NCBI GenBank assembly: GCA_026713245.1
Contig: JAPOOU010000115.1
Span: 1-60,180, forward strand
Origin: Chloroflexota bacterium
Lineage (GTDB): Bacteria > Chloroflexota > Anaerolineae > Aggregatilineales > Phototrophicaceae
Direction of reading: 5' to 3'
Length of the DNA stretch: 60,180 bases
This document shows, one piece after another, positions 27,953 through 36,981 of this stretch. The notes below the pieces were generated by a model. That model did no database searches, had not been told where the DNA came from, and saw nothing but the letters and a program-made list of their open reading frames with translations. The translations under genes and the position numbers were made by a program. Position 1 is the stretch's first letter. Every line of letters begins with the position of its first letter.

Positions 27953-28096
27953 CTCGATGGTAAAATCTTTTGGCTGTATCCGCGTTTCCATTTTTGTGCG
28001 ATTGCCCTGATACACCGATGAATCAATACTTATCCCGGCCCAATTTTAGGTTAAGATGGCGGAGGTCAAAATATCTGGATCGAGATCTTACCGACG

Positions 28097-28879
28097 ATGC
28101 CGCACTTGCTACCCCCCTTCACTCGCGCCCTGGCGCGTTATCCAGCGACGAATTTCGCCTCCGGCGTAACGCGCTCGGCGCATCTGGGCGTACCGGACTA
28201 TGACCTCGCGATGAGCCAATTCGAGGCTTATTTGCAGGCCCTGCGAGACTGCGGACTCGAGGTCGCCGTTGCGCCCGCCGATGATCGCTTCCCGGACGGC
28301 CATTTCGTCGAGGATCCTTTCGTGATCTTCCATGATCTGGCCTTCCGCTGCCGTTCCGGGGAGCCGACGCGAGAAAATGAAGGCCGATCGCTGCAGCCGT
28401 ATCTCGCGCGCTTGCGCGTCATCGTACCGCCGCCCGAGGCCCGAATTGACGGCGGCGATGTCTTGATCTGCGCCGACCGGGTACTGGTTGGCGTGTCCGA
28501 TCGTAGCAATCAAGCAGGTGTAAACGCGTTGCGACGCGCATTCAAAACGGTGAAACCCGATATCCGCGTCGACGCCCTGCCATTCTCTGGTGTATTACAT
28601 CTGAAAAGCGGACTGACCGAACTGGCGCCAAATGTCTTGATACATGACCCCGCGCTGCAAACCGAATATGACCTATCCTGGGCCCGGGTCATCACCTTAC
28701 CCCCGGAAGAGGGTTTCGCGGCCGATGTCATGCCGATCAACGACAGGCTTTTTGTCGCCGATGGCTGCCCGAATGCTTTCGCTGCGGCGCGCGAGTATTA
28801 CGACGACGTTGTCGCCCTCGATATGAGCGAGTTCCGCAAGATGGATGGTGGTTTGACATGCCTTTCGCTGCGCTATTGA
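28097..28879 (+). CDS. dimethylarginine dimethylaminohydrolase-like (amidinotransferase fold)
   Basis: 260 residues. Motifs of the arginine-modifying pentein family: HFVEDPFVIF (substrate-binding Glu/Asp), EARIDGGDVL, a catalytic His in LHLKSGLT, and a catalytic Cys at 255 in DGGLTCLSLRY. DDAH hydrolyses methylated arginines to citrulline and methylamines. Other members act on arginine, so the substrate is inferred. The family position of Cys near the C-terminus is conserved and the gene looks intact. The next gene may start inside its 3' end. Confidence 0.88.
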   Translation: MPHLLPPFTRALARYPATNFASGVTRSAHLGVPDYDLAMSQFEAYLQALRDCGLEVAVAPADDRFPDGHFVEDPFVIFHDLAFRCRSGEPTRENEGRSLQPYLARLRVIVPPPEARIDGGDVLICADRVLVGVSDRSNQAGVNALRRAFKTVKPDIRVDALPFSGVLHLKSGLTELAPNVLIHDPALQTEYDLSWARVITLPPEEGFAADVMPINDRLFVADGCPNAFAAAREYYDDVVALDMSEFRKMDGGLTCLSLRY

Positions 28880-30231
28880 CATGGCCCTCTGTATTGACAA
28901 GTCGTCTTTCTCAAGCGAGGAGAGGCCTTGATATCGCGTGTGAGAGCGGCAGGTTTTTTGCTTGCCGCCGAGCGACTGCGGTGGCGCTCGCGCTAACCCT
29001 GCTTAGTTTGGCCTCGTTCAACGCCGTCCGCGCGCAGCAGCCGGCCCTTGGCAAGTGTTCGGAACGTCCGCGCGTTGTCACAGGCGCGCTTTTCGTCGAC
29101 TATCTGCGCTGGTGCGTAGAGAGCGTGATTGACAACTCTGAAATAGAGCCATTCTCTTTCACCGCATTGGAGGCCGCGCCTGATGGCTCGCTGTTCGCGA
29201 CGCGCCCATTGGCGGGCCAAGTCATGATCATTGAAGATTCCGACGGCGATCAGTTGCCAGATTCCATGAGAACTTTCGCTGAAGGGCTGAACATGCCCAA
29301 CGGCTTGACATACCATAATGGCGATCTCTATGTCTCTGGCGGCGCCAGCATTTACCGTATCTCGGCCAGCGGATCAGTTGACACGATCGTGAGCGATCTC
29401 CCGGTCGGCTCGGGTTTTCCCGCTGGCGGATTAGCTGTCGGCGCAGACGAGCGCCTTTATGTCCCGGTTGGCGCGCCCTGCGACAATTGCGAATTTGACG
29501 AGCCGGAACGTGGCGCTATTCTCAGCATGACTCTCGACGGGGCAGACAGGCAGGTCGTCGCCACCGGCTTTCGGCATCCGGCGGATCTTGAGTTTTATCG
29601 TGGCAAGCTGTGGACCCTGGACAGCGCGCCGCGAATGTACCGGAAGGGAGCGGTCGACGAAGTCAACCGAGTGGAAACTGGCGCCCGGTACGGTTTCCCC
29701 TATTGTCTGGGCGCCGATACAGTCAACCTGGCCTCTGATCAATATGACTGCGCATCAAGTACGCCTCCACGAGTGCTCTTTGGCGCGGGAGCCCGGCCGA
29801 CATCGCTGGCGGCATATCCCTATAATACGTTGACCGGGACCGCCGATACGCTCATCGTTGTCCTCAGTGGCGAACCGACGCAGATCGACTTCGTGGGCTA
29901 CAAAGTGGTGATGCTAAACTTTGACGACCACGATCAGCCGCTGGGCGCGACTCTGCTCTTGCCTTTTCGCATTGAAAGCACCAGGCAAGCCTATGTGCCT
30001 TATGACGGCGAGGGATACACCTGGCGTCAGTACATCACGCTGAGCGAACTCGGCTGGGGCATCTATCCTCAGCAGCCGCTGGCGGTTGCGGTCAATTCCT
30101 ACGGGTGGATTTACATCAGCATGACCGGCGGGCAGATTGTAGCCCTGCGTCCGGCAAACGAGACGCCGCCCTGGCAGGACTTTTATCCCATCTGGACGCC
30201 TATGCATCCCGACTACGATCCGTCGGCGTAA
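28858..30231 (+). CDS. secreted beta-propeller, sorbosone/PQQ-glucose-dehydrogenase-like
   Basis: Up to 457 residues; the true start is uncertain. ATG 28858 overlaps the previous gene by 22 bases; GTG 28981 would give a short signal peptide (ALALTLLSLASFNAVRA, cut before QQ). A dispersed repeat (28938-28979) lies between them and would otherwise be translated. The mature protein has propeller blades typical of the L-sorbosone dehydrogenase group (MPNGLTYHNGDLYVSGG, RHPADLEFYRGKLWTLD, DEVNRVETGARYGFPYC). Family members use PQQ or only share the fold. It is exported and acts outside the membrane; the substrate is unknown. Confidence 0.8.
   Translation: MPFAALLTWPSVLTSRLSQARRGLDIACESGRFFACRRATAVALALTLLSLASFNAVRAQQPALGKCSERPRVVTGALFVDYLRWCVESVIDNSEIEPFSFTALEAAPDGSLFATRPLAGQVMIIEDSDGDQLPDSMRTFAEGLNMPNGLTYHNGDLYVSGGASIYRISASGSVDTIVSDLPVGSGFPAGGLAVGADERLYVPVGAPCDNCEFDEPERGAILSMTLDGADRQVVATGFRHPADLEFYRGKLWTLDSAPRMYRKGAVDEVNRVETGARYGFPYCLGADTVNLASDQYDCASSTPPRVLFGAGARPTSLAAYPYNTLTGTADTLIVVLSGEPTQIDFVGYKVVMLNFDDHDQPLGATLLLPFRIESTRQAYVPYDGEGYTWRQYITLSELGWGIYPQQPLAVAVNSYGWIYISMTGGQIVALRPANETPPWQDFYPIWTPMHPDYDPSA
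28938..28979 (+). repeat. dispersed repeat copy at the 5' end of the propeller gene
   Basis: GTGTGAGAGCGGCAG, a T-rich loop, CTTGCCGCCGAGCGACTGCG. GCGGCA and TGCCGC can pair. It matches the short hairpin form at 53661 and lies inside the longest reading of the propeller gene. Confidence 0.6.
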
Positions 30232-30279
30232 CCTGGTCCACAGACGGTCGAGACGCAGGCCAGTTGAGACCGAAGGCAT

Positions 30280-31284
30280 TCATCTTCCCAGGCTGAACTC
30301 TATCAGCCGCCACTCCCTGGCATCCGTCTCCCAATTCGGATAAATCCCGATGCCGTCAAGACGGTCCGAAATACCGGCGCGCAAACCATTCAAGGCGATG
30401 CCGATCGTTTCGGCCTGCGTTTGATGTGACAGCGTCCATTCTTCCGAGGTCGAAAGACCAACGAGCAGTTCGGCGTCGACGTCTTGTAGCGCTTCCTGGC
30501 TTGCCGCGGTCTGGTACGCCACCCAGTTAAGGTAGTCTCGGGGGAAAAGCAAACCAGAGTCGTAAGCCATCAACACGATCTGATCTGACCTTTGCGCGAC
30601 CTGGTTCAGATAGTCTTGTGACCAATGATGGGCAAGAGCCGGATATGGCAGGGCGGTGACGGGCTTCACCACACGCAAGGGGTGAGCAGTCACAGAAAGG
30701 AAAATCGGCGGCGGCAGGCTCTTGCGGATCTGGTCGAGCGTTTGCAGATACGCGCGATCGCCGTCGGCGATCAATTCGGCGTTCAAGTGAAGGCCGTCGA
30801 AACCAAGCTCATATACGACGAATTGCGAGAACCGGGCGATCTGATCGCGGATATGCGCCGAACCCAATCTGTCCGCGCTGGTCGTTCCGTCGCCTCGCTT
30901 GATCGAAACCGGAACGCCGATCCAGGCCAGCAAGCGCAGTCTCGGCGCGTGCCGTTTCATTTGAGCGACAAACGTCCTGGCCTGTCCATACGTCAAGTTG
31001 AAACTGTCATCGGCACTCAAATAGCTGACATAGATATAGGCTTCGTCAACATTTCGGGCGAGCAATTCATTTGCCAAATCGCGTATTTCGCCAGGCTCAT
31101 GGTCGTCCATCGACCAGGTCACGCCCATCCAGACCGCCAGCCGCAAGTCTGTCCGAGGTAATTCGACGTCCGCAACGGGCGGTGTGAACAGATAAGCCAA
31201 TACGACCAGCGGGACGACGATTGCGGCAAGACAAAGCAAGGTTATTCGCTTCAACTGTCGCGATGCCCTCATTCTCAATCGCAC
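30280..31284 (-). CDS. membrane-anchored GH18-like TIM-barrel protein
   Basis: 334 residues. An N-terminal signal anchor (ITLLCLAAIVVPLVVLAYLF, about 14-34) is followed by a barrel-type domain: VDEAYIYVSYL, LRLLAWIGVP, ELGFDGLHLNAELI, IVLMAYDSG, DGIGIYPNWE. The FDGLHLNAE strand is placed where GH18 chitinases have DGxDxDxE, ending in Glu but with only one of the acidic residues, so activity is uncertain. It is probably outside the membrane. Convergent with the beta-propeller gene. Confidence 0.65.
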   Translation of the reverse strand: MRLRMRASRQLKRITLLCLAAIVVPLVVLAYLFTPPVADVELPRTDLRLAVWMGVTWSMDDHEPGEIRDLANELLARNVDEAYIYVSYLSADDSFNLTYGQARTFVAQMKRHAPRLRLLAWIGVPVSIKRGDGTTSADRLGSAHIRDQIARFSQFVVYELGFDGLHLNAELIADGDRAYLQTLDQIRKSLPPPIFLSVTAHPLRVVKPVTALPYPALAHHWSQDYLNQVAQRSDQIVLMAYDSGLLFPRDYLNWVAYQTAASQEALQDVDAELLVGLSTSEEWTLSHQTQAETIGIALNGLRAGISDRLDGIGIYPNWETDAREWRLIEFSLGR

Positions 31285-31414
31285 TATTACCGGATCCCGC
31301 GCGCCAGGGCCTTATGCGCCTGCATCAGCCACTTGGCGACATAAGCGAGCCCGAGTAAATCATACGGCTACGCTATAACGACACATAAGATCTACCCTAC
31401 CGGAACGGAGAACC

Positions 31415-32467
31415 ATGCGCAAGGCATTCCGCTTGTTCATGGCAGCCGCGCACTTTTGCCTACTGACAACCGGCGTCGTCCAGGCCCGAGAGATGATTCA
31501 AGGCGAGAATTGCAGGATCGCAGCCGACAAGGCAGTCGAAGGGTCGCTCTTCACCTTTTGCCAAAATTTACAGATTGAGGGACGCTTCGATGGCAATCTC
31601 ATCGGCATCGCGCTACGCGCCATCATCACGGGCGAGATCAGCCAAAATGTCTACCTCGCGGGCCTCGAGCTGGATGTTACCGGCACGATCCAGCGCGACC
31701 TGCATTTCGTCGGCCTATCCCTGAATGTGCTGGGAACGCAGGCGATGCCAATCAGGGGCCAACTCATTATCGCTGGCTTGTCGTCTCAGGTGGCTGCGGG
31801 CGTACACAATCCGGGTCAAGATAACGGGATCGGATATCAGTTTCTCATTGACGGCGAAGTGAGTTACTGGGGATCCGCCTTCGCGCTCAACAATACGATC
31901 AAGGCGAACGTCTATGCAAACGTAGGCAATCCCGAATCCGACGGCTCCGACCTGGAGACCTTGCTCTTGCCGCTGGGCATTGAACTGAAAACGACCGTTC
32001 CCGGATTGACTGTTGATCGAGACGGAATGATCGCGGGCGACCTCAGTTATTCCGGTCCGGCGGAAGGAACTATCCCGGGAATCGTCGAAGGCGAAGTCCG
32101 ATACCGTACGACGACGCCGACGATCATTCAGACCGTGCCAGACCAAGGCGCTCTGAATCACTTCCTGGTCCGGTTTATTCGGGAAATCGTAGTTCTGTTC
32201 ACCGTCGGATTATTGGGTCTCGCGCTGATGGACGCTGGCATCATCGGGCCATTTTATTTCATCGCGATTTCTGTAGCGCGGGCCGTCATCGCCCTGGCCA
32301 CCGGCGTCATCGCGCTAGCGATAGTTACTTCCTTGCCCGTGATCGGATTTGTCTTTAACGCTGGCGCATTGCTTTTGGGCTCGGGAGCCATCGCAATCGT
32401 AACGGCGGATTGGATGCAATCGTTTCGAACCGAAAACTACGCCAGCACAAGGCCGCCGCCGATGTGA
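31415..32467 (+). CDS. exported bactofilin-like beta-helix protein with C-terminal membrane helices
   Basis: 350 residues. A signal peptide (RLFMAAAHFCLLTTGVVQA) precedes a repetitive domain of short beta strands (VEGSLFTFCQNLQIEGRFDG, GEISQNVYLAGLELDVTGTI, QRDLHFVGLSLNV), as in polymer-forming bactofilins. Two to three hydrophobic helices follow (about 255-330). Bactofilins are normally cytoplasmic; here the domain is exported and tethered by C-terminal helices, an arrangement known for many Chloroflexota and Firmicutes proteins of unknown role. GGAACGGAGAACC precedes the ATG. Confidence 0.75.
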   Translation: MRKAFRLFMAAAHFCLLTTGVVQAREMIQGENCRIAADKAVEGSLFTFCQNLQIEGRFDGNLIGIALRAIITGEISQNVYLAGLELDVTGTIQRDLHFVGLSLNVLGTQAMPIRGQLIIAGLSSQVAAGVHNPGQDNGIGYQFLIDGEVSYWGSAFALNNTIKANVYANVGNPESDGSDLETLLLPLGIELKTTVPGLTVDRDGMIAGDLSYSGPAEGTIPGIVEGEVRYRTTTPTIIQTVPDQGALNHFLVRFIREIVVLFTVGLLGLALMDAGIIGPFYFIAISVARAVIALATGVIALAIVTSLPVIGFVFNAGALLLGSGAIAIVTADWMQSFRTENYASTRPPPM

Positions 32468-32539
32468 CCAAGATCATTATCGAGCGAAGCCCGCTGTCGC
32501 GCTATAATTGACCGGCCTTGCCAATAACGGAGCTAGCCG

Positions 32540-33163
32540 ATGAATGTTCTCGAGAATATGGAGAAGCACAAGATCGTCGCCATCGTCCGCCTGGACGATC
32601 TTTCGACAGCGCGGCATATCACCGAGGCGCTGGTCGAAGGCGGCATACGCGCCATCGAGTTTACCTTGACCAACCCGGACGCGGTCGCGACCATAGCCGC
32701 CATGCGCAAGACAGTCGACGATGCGGTCGCCATCGGCGCCGGTTCCGTAATTTCGCCCGGCCAAGTACGCGCGGTCGCCGATGCCGGCGCGCAATTTGTG
32801 GTATCACCCGTTAGCAAGCGCGAAGTCATCGCGGCTTGCGCGGAACGCGACCTCCCGGCCATGCCCGGCGCCTTCACGCCGACTGAAATCCAGCAAGCCT
32901 GGGAATGGGGCGCCAGCGTGGTCAAGGTGTTTCCAGCCAATCACCTTGGGATGCGTTATATCAAAGATGTCAAGGCGCCCTTGCCCCACTTGCGCCTGAT
33001 GCCGACCGGGGGCGTCAATGCCGACAATATACGCGAGTTTCTCGATCAGGGCGCTTTCGCCGTGGGCGTCGGTTCGTCTCTGATCAATAACGATGCTGTC
33101 GCCGACCGAGACTGGAAGCGCCTGCGGGAGAATGCCGGGCGCTACCTGCGGCAAATCCGCTAA
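32540..33163 (+). CDS. eda: KDPG / KHG aldolase (Entner-Doudoroff)
   Basis: 207 residues, normal length. Class I aldolase residues are present: KIVAIVRLDD (phosphate-binding Arg), RAIEFTLTNPD (catalytic Glu), GAGSVISPGQ, and VVKVFPANHLG with the Schiff-base Lys. LMPTGGVNADNI forms the phosphate site. It splits 2-keto-3-deoxy-6-phosphogluconate into pyruvate and glyceraldehyde-3-phosphate. No dehydratase or sugar kinase is nearby. TATAAT at 32503-32508 is a likely -10, without a clear -35; GGAG precedes the ATG. Confidence 0.93.
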   Translation: MNVLENMEKHKIVAIVRLDDLSTARHITEALVEGGIRAIEFTLTNPDAVATIAAMRKTVDDAVAIGAGSVISPGQVRAVADAGAQFVVSPVSKREVIAACAERDLPAMPGAFTPTEIQQAWEWGASVVKVFPANHLGMRYIKDVKAPLPHLRLMPTGGVNADNIREFLDQGAFAVGVGSSLINNDAVADRDWKRLRENAGRYLRQIR

Positions 33164-33717
33164 GCCTCGTATTCGTCCAAGAGCTTCAGCAGCCTTTGAC
33201 AGGTATTCCAATTGCGAGCGGTAGATCCCAGTCCGAGCGCCCTTTCGATGCGCTTGTTGTCCAGTTTAGATCTTGCTTGACCGTCGGTATAAAAGACAAA
33301 TAGCTCGCTGCCATCGGCGTGAATGAATTCCCGCCCCGGGTTGCTCGCGCGCAACTTATCAACGTCGTCATGGCGCGGGCAGTCGCTAAGGAAGACGACC
33401 ACCATTTTGTTCCTTTCGCTCTCTTGCGCATCGGTGAAAGGATGGCGATCAATGATCGATCGGAAATCCGCCGCCGCCCGCAACATTACCCGCACATCAA
33501 AGCCGAACTGATCGCGAATGCCCGCTTCAATCTTGGCTTGCAGCAGGCCAAGGTCAGTCATATCGGTCCTGAAAACCGCGTTGCCGCTTTGCAGGATCGT
33601 GCGCGTATCGCGCAGCCCCAGCGACCTGTAAAGCCCGCGCAATTCGGCCATCTTGATTTTCCGGTGCCCGCCCACATTGATGCCGCGTAAAAACGAAATG
33701 ACCACAGCCATAAACAC
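33160..33717 (-). CDS. DUF1697 family protein
   Basis: 185 residues. It starts with the family signature VVISFLRGINVGGHRKIKMA, RGLYRSLGL, TILQSGNAVF, and ends ARNWNTCQRLLKLL. DUF1697 proteins are small, soluble and without an assigned reaction. The stop codon overlaps that of the convergent aldolase gene. ATG 33711 (MAVVISF) is an alternative start. Confidence 0.88.
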   Translation of the reverse strand: MFMAVVISFLRGINVGGHRKIKMAELRGLYRSLGLRDTRTILQSGNAVFRTDMTDLGLLQAKIEAGIRDQFGFDVRVMLRAAADFRSIIDRHPFTDAQESERNKMVVVFLSDCPRHDDVDKLRASNPGREFIHADGSELFVFYTDGQARSKLDNKRIERALGLGSTARNWNTCQRLLKLLDEYEA

Positions 33718-33921
33718 ACGCCCCCGGTAGATTGAACTGACCGCAAGTGTATCAGCTTCTCGCGTAGACCACCCAATTGCTCCGCGCTTGCCATCTGAAA
33801 ATGTCTATCCCTGCTATCGGTCTTGCTATACACTGATTCCTCGGTACGGGAGCGACAAACGCGCCGCTTCAAGACCTGCGGCTGCAAATGACCATACCTT
33901 GGCGGAATCGAAAAAAGCGCG

Positions 33922-34629
33922 ATGATAAACGACATACGTAGCGCCTTTGCCTTTCTCACCATACTGCCGGTGGGCTCAACGTCCGGCCGGGATGCGGGCA
34001 AAGCTCTGGCCTGGTTTCCCTTGGTCGGCTTGTTCATAGGCGCATGCCTGCTCGCCGTCGCAGCGATATCGCCCTTCGACCGCGAACTGACAGCCACCCT
34101 GATCCTGATCTGCTGGGCTGTCCTCAGCGGCGGCTTGCACCTGGATGGCTTCGCCGACAGTTGCGATGCTTTGCTCGGCCACGGCGAACCGCAAAGGCGC
34201 CTGGCGATCATGCGAGATCCGCGTTTGGGCAGTTGGGCCGCGATCGGCCTGGTCCTGCTGCTGCTGACGAAATGGCTGACGATCCGCGCCATTGATCCGG
34301 CCCTGCTGGTTCTGCCGCCACTTTTCGGTCGCTGGGCGATGGTCCTGGCCGCTTATCACTTCCCCTACGCCCGCGAAACCGGAATCGGCGCCGTCTTCCG
34401 CGAGGGTCTGGGACCGAGACAGTTGCTGCTCAGCTCGGCTATCGTCGGCATCGTCGTCACCCATCATGGCGCCTTCCTGATCTGGCTGCTGGCGCTGATG
34501 GTCGCGCTGGCAGTCGGGCGCTGGGCGCGCGCGCGCCTGGGCGGCGGCATCACCGGCGATGTCTATGGCGCGATCTGCGAATTGACCGAACTAGCCTGTC
34601 TATTGGGGATGGGAATCACCCATGCCTAA
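33922..34629 (+). CDS. cobS: adenosylcobinamide-GDP ribazoletransferase (cobalamin synthase)
   Basis: 235 residues, polytopic. Carries the CobS signature GGLHLDGFADSCDALLG near residue 73, preceded by FLTILPVG at the N-terminus. It joins alpha-ribazole to adenosylcobinamide-GDP at the membrane in the last step of cobalamin assembly. It overlaps cobU by 8 bases, so the two are translationally coupled. I looked for a cobalamin riboswitch in the 204-bp gap upstream and did not find one. Confidence 0.93.
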   Translation: MINDIRSAFAFLTILPVGSTSGRDAGKALAWFPLVGLFIGACLLAVAAISPFDRELTATLILICWAVLSGGLHLDGFADSCDALLGHGEPQRRLAIMRDPRLGSWAAIGLVLLLLTKWLTIRAIDPALLVLPPLFGRWAMVLAAYHFPYARETGIGAVFREGLGPRQLLLSSAIVGIVVTHHGAFLIWLLALMVALAVGRWARARLGGGITGDVYGAICELTELACLLGMGITHA

Positions 34630-35164
34630 GCGGTTGATCTTTCTGCTGGGCGGCGCGCGCAGCGGCAAGAGCCGCTACGCCGAGGCATGGGCGCGGGGGC
34701 AGGGCGCGCACTTGCTTTTTGTCGCCACCGCCCAAGCCGGAGATGACGACATGGCGGCGCGCATCGCCGCGCACCGGGCCAATCGTCCGACGCATTGGCA
34801 TACCCTGGAAGCAGCGCGTCAAGTCCCCCAGCGCATAGCCGGCTGCGCGATTCCGCATGATACGCTCTTGCTCGACTGCCTCACCTTGCTGACGAGCAAT
34901 CTGCTGCTTGACTTGCCGGAATCCACAGCGCAGGGCGACGCGAATGAGGCAATCCTGCGCGAGATTGACGCCTTGCTTGCCGTCTATGAGCGCTCGGACG
35001 CGACCTGGCTGCTGGTCAGCAACGAGGTGGGCATGGGCGTGGTGCCGCCGAGCCGGCTGGGTACGCTGTTTCGGGATATGCTGGGCCGCGCCAATCAGCG
35101 CGTCGCCGAGCGCGCCGATGAGGTGATTCTGTTGGTGGCTGGCTTGCCGTGGAAGTTGAAGTAG
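34622..35164 (+). CDS. cobU: adenosylcobinamide kinase / adenosylcobinamide-phosphate guanylyltransferase
   Basis: 180 residues. P-loop GGARSGKSRYAE near the N-terminus, then the guanylylation region ATAQAGDDDMAARIAAHRAN with its conserved His, and VSNEVGMGVVPPSRLGTLFR. It phosphorylates adenosylcobinamide and adds GMP, making the substrate of CobS. The pair suggests cobinamide salvage; no corrin-ring genes are in the window. Confidence 0.95.
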   Translation: MPKRLIFLLGGARSGKSRYAEAWARGQGAHLLFVATAQAGDDDMAARIAAHRANRPTHWHTLEAARQVPQRIAGCAIPHDTLLLDCLTLLTSNLLLDLPESTAQGDANEAILREIDALLAVYERSDATWLLVSNEVGMGVVPPSRLGTLFRDMLGRANQRVAERADEVILLVAGLPWKLK

Positions 35165-35167
35165 GGG

Positions 35168-36046
35168 CTAGATGTTATTGAAAAAGTCGGGGTCGATGGT
35201 GACCTTTTCTACCATCTCAGTCGATACGCCGAGTTCAAGGTCTTTGAGCCTGTTTATGAGGTCCTCGCTGTCAACTAACTCAATCGGCACCTTGTCCTCA
35301 CGTGTAGCCTCGCGAACCGCGCCCTGCGTAAAATGTCCAGTTGTAACGATCAATCCACGGTCGGCACTGCCCGGCATCGCGCCCCGCAATCGCTGCACTA
35401 CGTCCGGTCCTACCGACCCCTTGTAGCGCTTGCACTGGAATACGACTCGAAACGTCAAAAAGTCATTGACCTGCAATATGCCCTTGCCATCAATGCCGCC
35501 ATCGTGACTTGCTTGTGTAACTTCCACCTTTGTAAAGCCGCTCTCGCGCAGAATTCTTTGGCACAGCCGCTCAAAAGCAATCGGATCCATCTCAGTAAGC
35601 ACGCCGTAAATCTCTTCACGCCACTCTTCATCACGTGAAGACTCATCAGCCTCTAGCAAGTCTCCTTCAACGTCATCCGAGTCCGCAGACTGAACGTCTG
35701 ACTTTTCGAGTCTTTCTTGCTTCAGCATTTCATTGACGACACGTTCGACTTCCCTACCATCAACTTCGCGTGTAGCTTGTCCCTTTGGCGTTAGCGCCCA
35801 AACTCCCCTACTGGAATTGTGCAGCAATCCATAACGCTTGAGATAGGTTCTTGCCCATGCGAGTCTGTAGGATATTTCAGTAGGCGCGCTCTGATCAGGT
35901 TTGTGAGGCCTGGCAATCTCTGCCTCCGATATTTTCAGGATTTCTACGGCTTTGTCGTGAATCTCTTGGTTTCTTCCCGAGTTGCCTAGCTGATGAAGTG
36001 CCTCCAAGGTCGCATTGAGCAGATCGTGAAACGGTATCTTTTTCAT
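35168..36046 (-). CDS. Mrr-type restriction endonuclease
   Basis: 292 residues. An N-terminal Mrr winged-helix domain (SYRLAWARTYLKRYGLLHNS) and an acidic linker precede a PD-(D/E)XK nuclease domain: FERLCQRILRESGF, HDGGIDGKG with the metal Asp at 186, FQCKRYKG with Gln204 and Lys206, then DRGLIVTTGHFTQGA. The catalytic set is complete. Mrr enzymes cut methylated DNA (type IV) in other bacteria; the target here is unknown. AGAGGTCCGA precedes the ATG. A degenerate paralogue lies 8 bp upstream, and no methyltransferase or specificity gene is next to it. Confidence 0.88.
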   Translation of the reverse strand: MKKIPFHDLLNATLEALHQLGNSGRNQEIHDKAVEILKISEAEIARPHKPDQSAPTEISYRLAWARTYLKRYGLLHNSSRGVWALTPKGQATREVDGREVERVVNEMLKQERLEKSDVQSADSDDVEGDLLEADESSRDEEWREEIYGVLTEMDPIAFERLCQRILRESGFTKVEVTQASHDGGIDGKGILQVNDFLTFRVVFQCKRYKGSVGPDVVQRLRGAMPGSADRGLIVTTGHFTQGAVREATREDKVPIELVDSEDLINRLKDLELGVSTEMVEKVTIDPDFFNNI

Positions 36047-36054
36047 TCGGACCT

Positions 36055-36639
36055 CTAAACACTCCCAAACCAGGCCTCGTCAATCACCACCCGCTCGACC
36101 ACAACCTGCTCCGTCACCAGACCCAGCTTCAGCTCCTTCAACTTGTCGATGAACTCGTCGCCATCGATCAGCCTGATCTCCGGCGCGCGATCGCTGGCCG
36201 CTTTTAACTCCGCTTCCTGCGTGTACTTGCCCGTCGTGATCAGCAAGCCGCGATCGGCCCGCCCCACCATGACCTCGCGCCGGAAATCGTCGATCTCGCC
36301 CGAACTGATACGCCCGCCGCCGCGGATGCACTTGAAGGAAACGCGGAAGGAAAAGAAGCCGCCCCCGCCGACCGTGCCCATGCCCTCAATCACATCCTTG
36401 GCGCCGGTCAAATCAATCTCTCCCATGCCGTCTTCACCCAGCAGCCGCAAAAACAAGCGCTCAAAGGCCTCCCGCGGCATCTGCTCCAGCATATCCGCCA
36501 GGGTTTCGCGCCAACCCATCAAATCCGCCACCAGGTCATTGACGTCAACCTGTGCCAGGCTCGCTTCCTCAATTTCACTCGTTGCTATGTCCATCATGTC
36601 GTCCCCATCCTCTTTGCCTTCTGTAAAAGCGCGCTGCAT
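36055..36639 (-). CDS. catalytically degenerate paralogue of the Mrr nuclease
   Basis: 194 residues, or 180 if it starts at ATG 36597, which has GGGGAC upstream. It aligns with the C-terminal nuclease domain of the next gene from FERLFLRLLGEDG to the end (ADRGLLITTGKYTQEAELKA, DKLKELKLGLVTEQ). At the active site it reads KDVIEGMG for HDGGIDGKG and FKCIRGGG for FQCKRYKG, so Asp186 becomes Glu85 and the Gln-Lys pair becomes Lys103-Ile105. No winged-helix domain. The frame is intact and the surrounding residues conserved, which argues for a kept function such as a non-cutting partner rather than decay. Confidence 0.82.
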   Translation of the reverse strand: MQRAFTEGKEDGDDMMDIATSEIEEASLAQVDVNDLVADLMGWRETLADMLEQMPREAFERLFLRLLGEDGMGEIDLTGAKDVIEGMGTVGGGGFFSFRVSFKCIRGGGRISSGEIDDFRREVMVGRADRGLLITTGKYTQEAELKAASDRAPEIRLIDGDEFIDKLKELKLGLVTEQVVVERVVIDEAWFGSV

Positions 36640-36981
36640 AATTTCTTGTTGTGCCAGATTTGTGAGTATTGATTGCTATGGATATATTTTCACCACAAAG
36701 ACTGGTTGTAACTTCTCCGTAGAACCAATAAAGTAATGCAACTTTCGCTAAAGGAACGATCTATAGGCGCGACATGCCATGTTGCCCGAAACCACTAGTC
36801 GCAGCGGCGGCAGGCGACCAGATTGGTCGCCCCTACGTGGCGAATTTTATGCGCGACTTACTTGCACTTGCTTCTGTGCCTCTGCGGTGAATCCCCCGTT
36901 CTGAACCCGCACCGGGGCATATCCACGAATCCAATTACATCCACTTATCAACTGATCCAATTCAATTACGTGATCCGGCGC
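36640..36981. other. intergenic region without a gene
   Basis: 342 bp. It holds the motif TTTTCACCACAAAGAC (36685-36700), shared with the HTH-gene region at 27070. I see nothing else recognisable. Confidence 0.5.

Noticed and set aside
28938-28979. A protein-level function for the residues encoded by the repeat before the propeller gene
   Set aside because: The repeat is intergenic elsewhere, and GTG 28981 offers a start after it, so this stretch is probably not translated.
33718-33921. Possible cobalamin riboswitch upstream of cobS
   Set aside because: I could not find the B12-box or the expected set of stems in the 204-bp gap.
36055-36639. Treating the degenerate Mrr paralogue as a pseudogene
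   Set aside because: The frame is intact and the non-catalytic residues are well conserved with the active copy, so decay is not the best reading.
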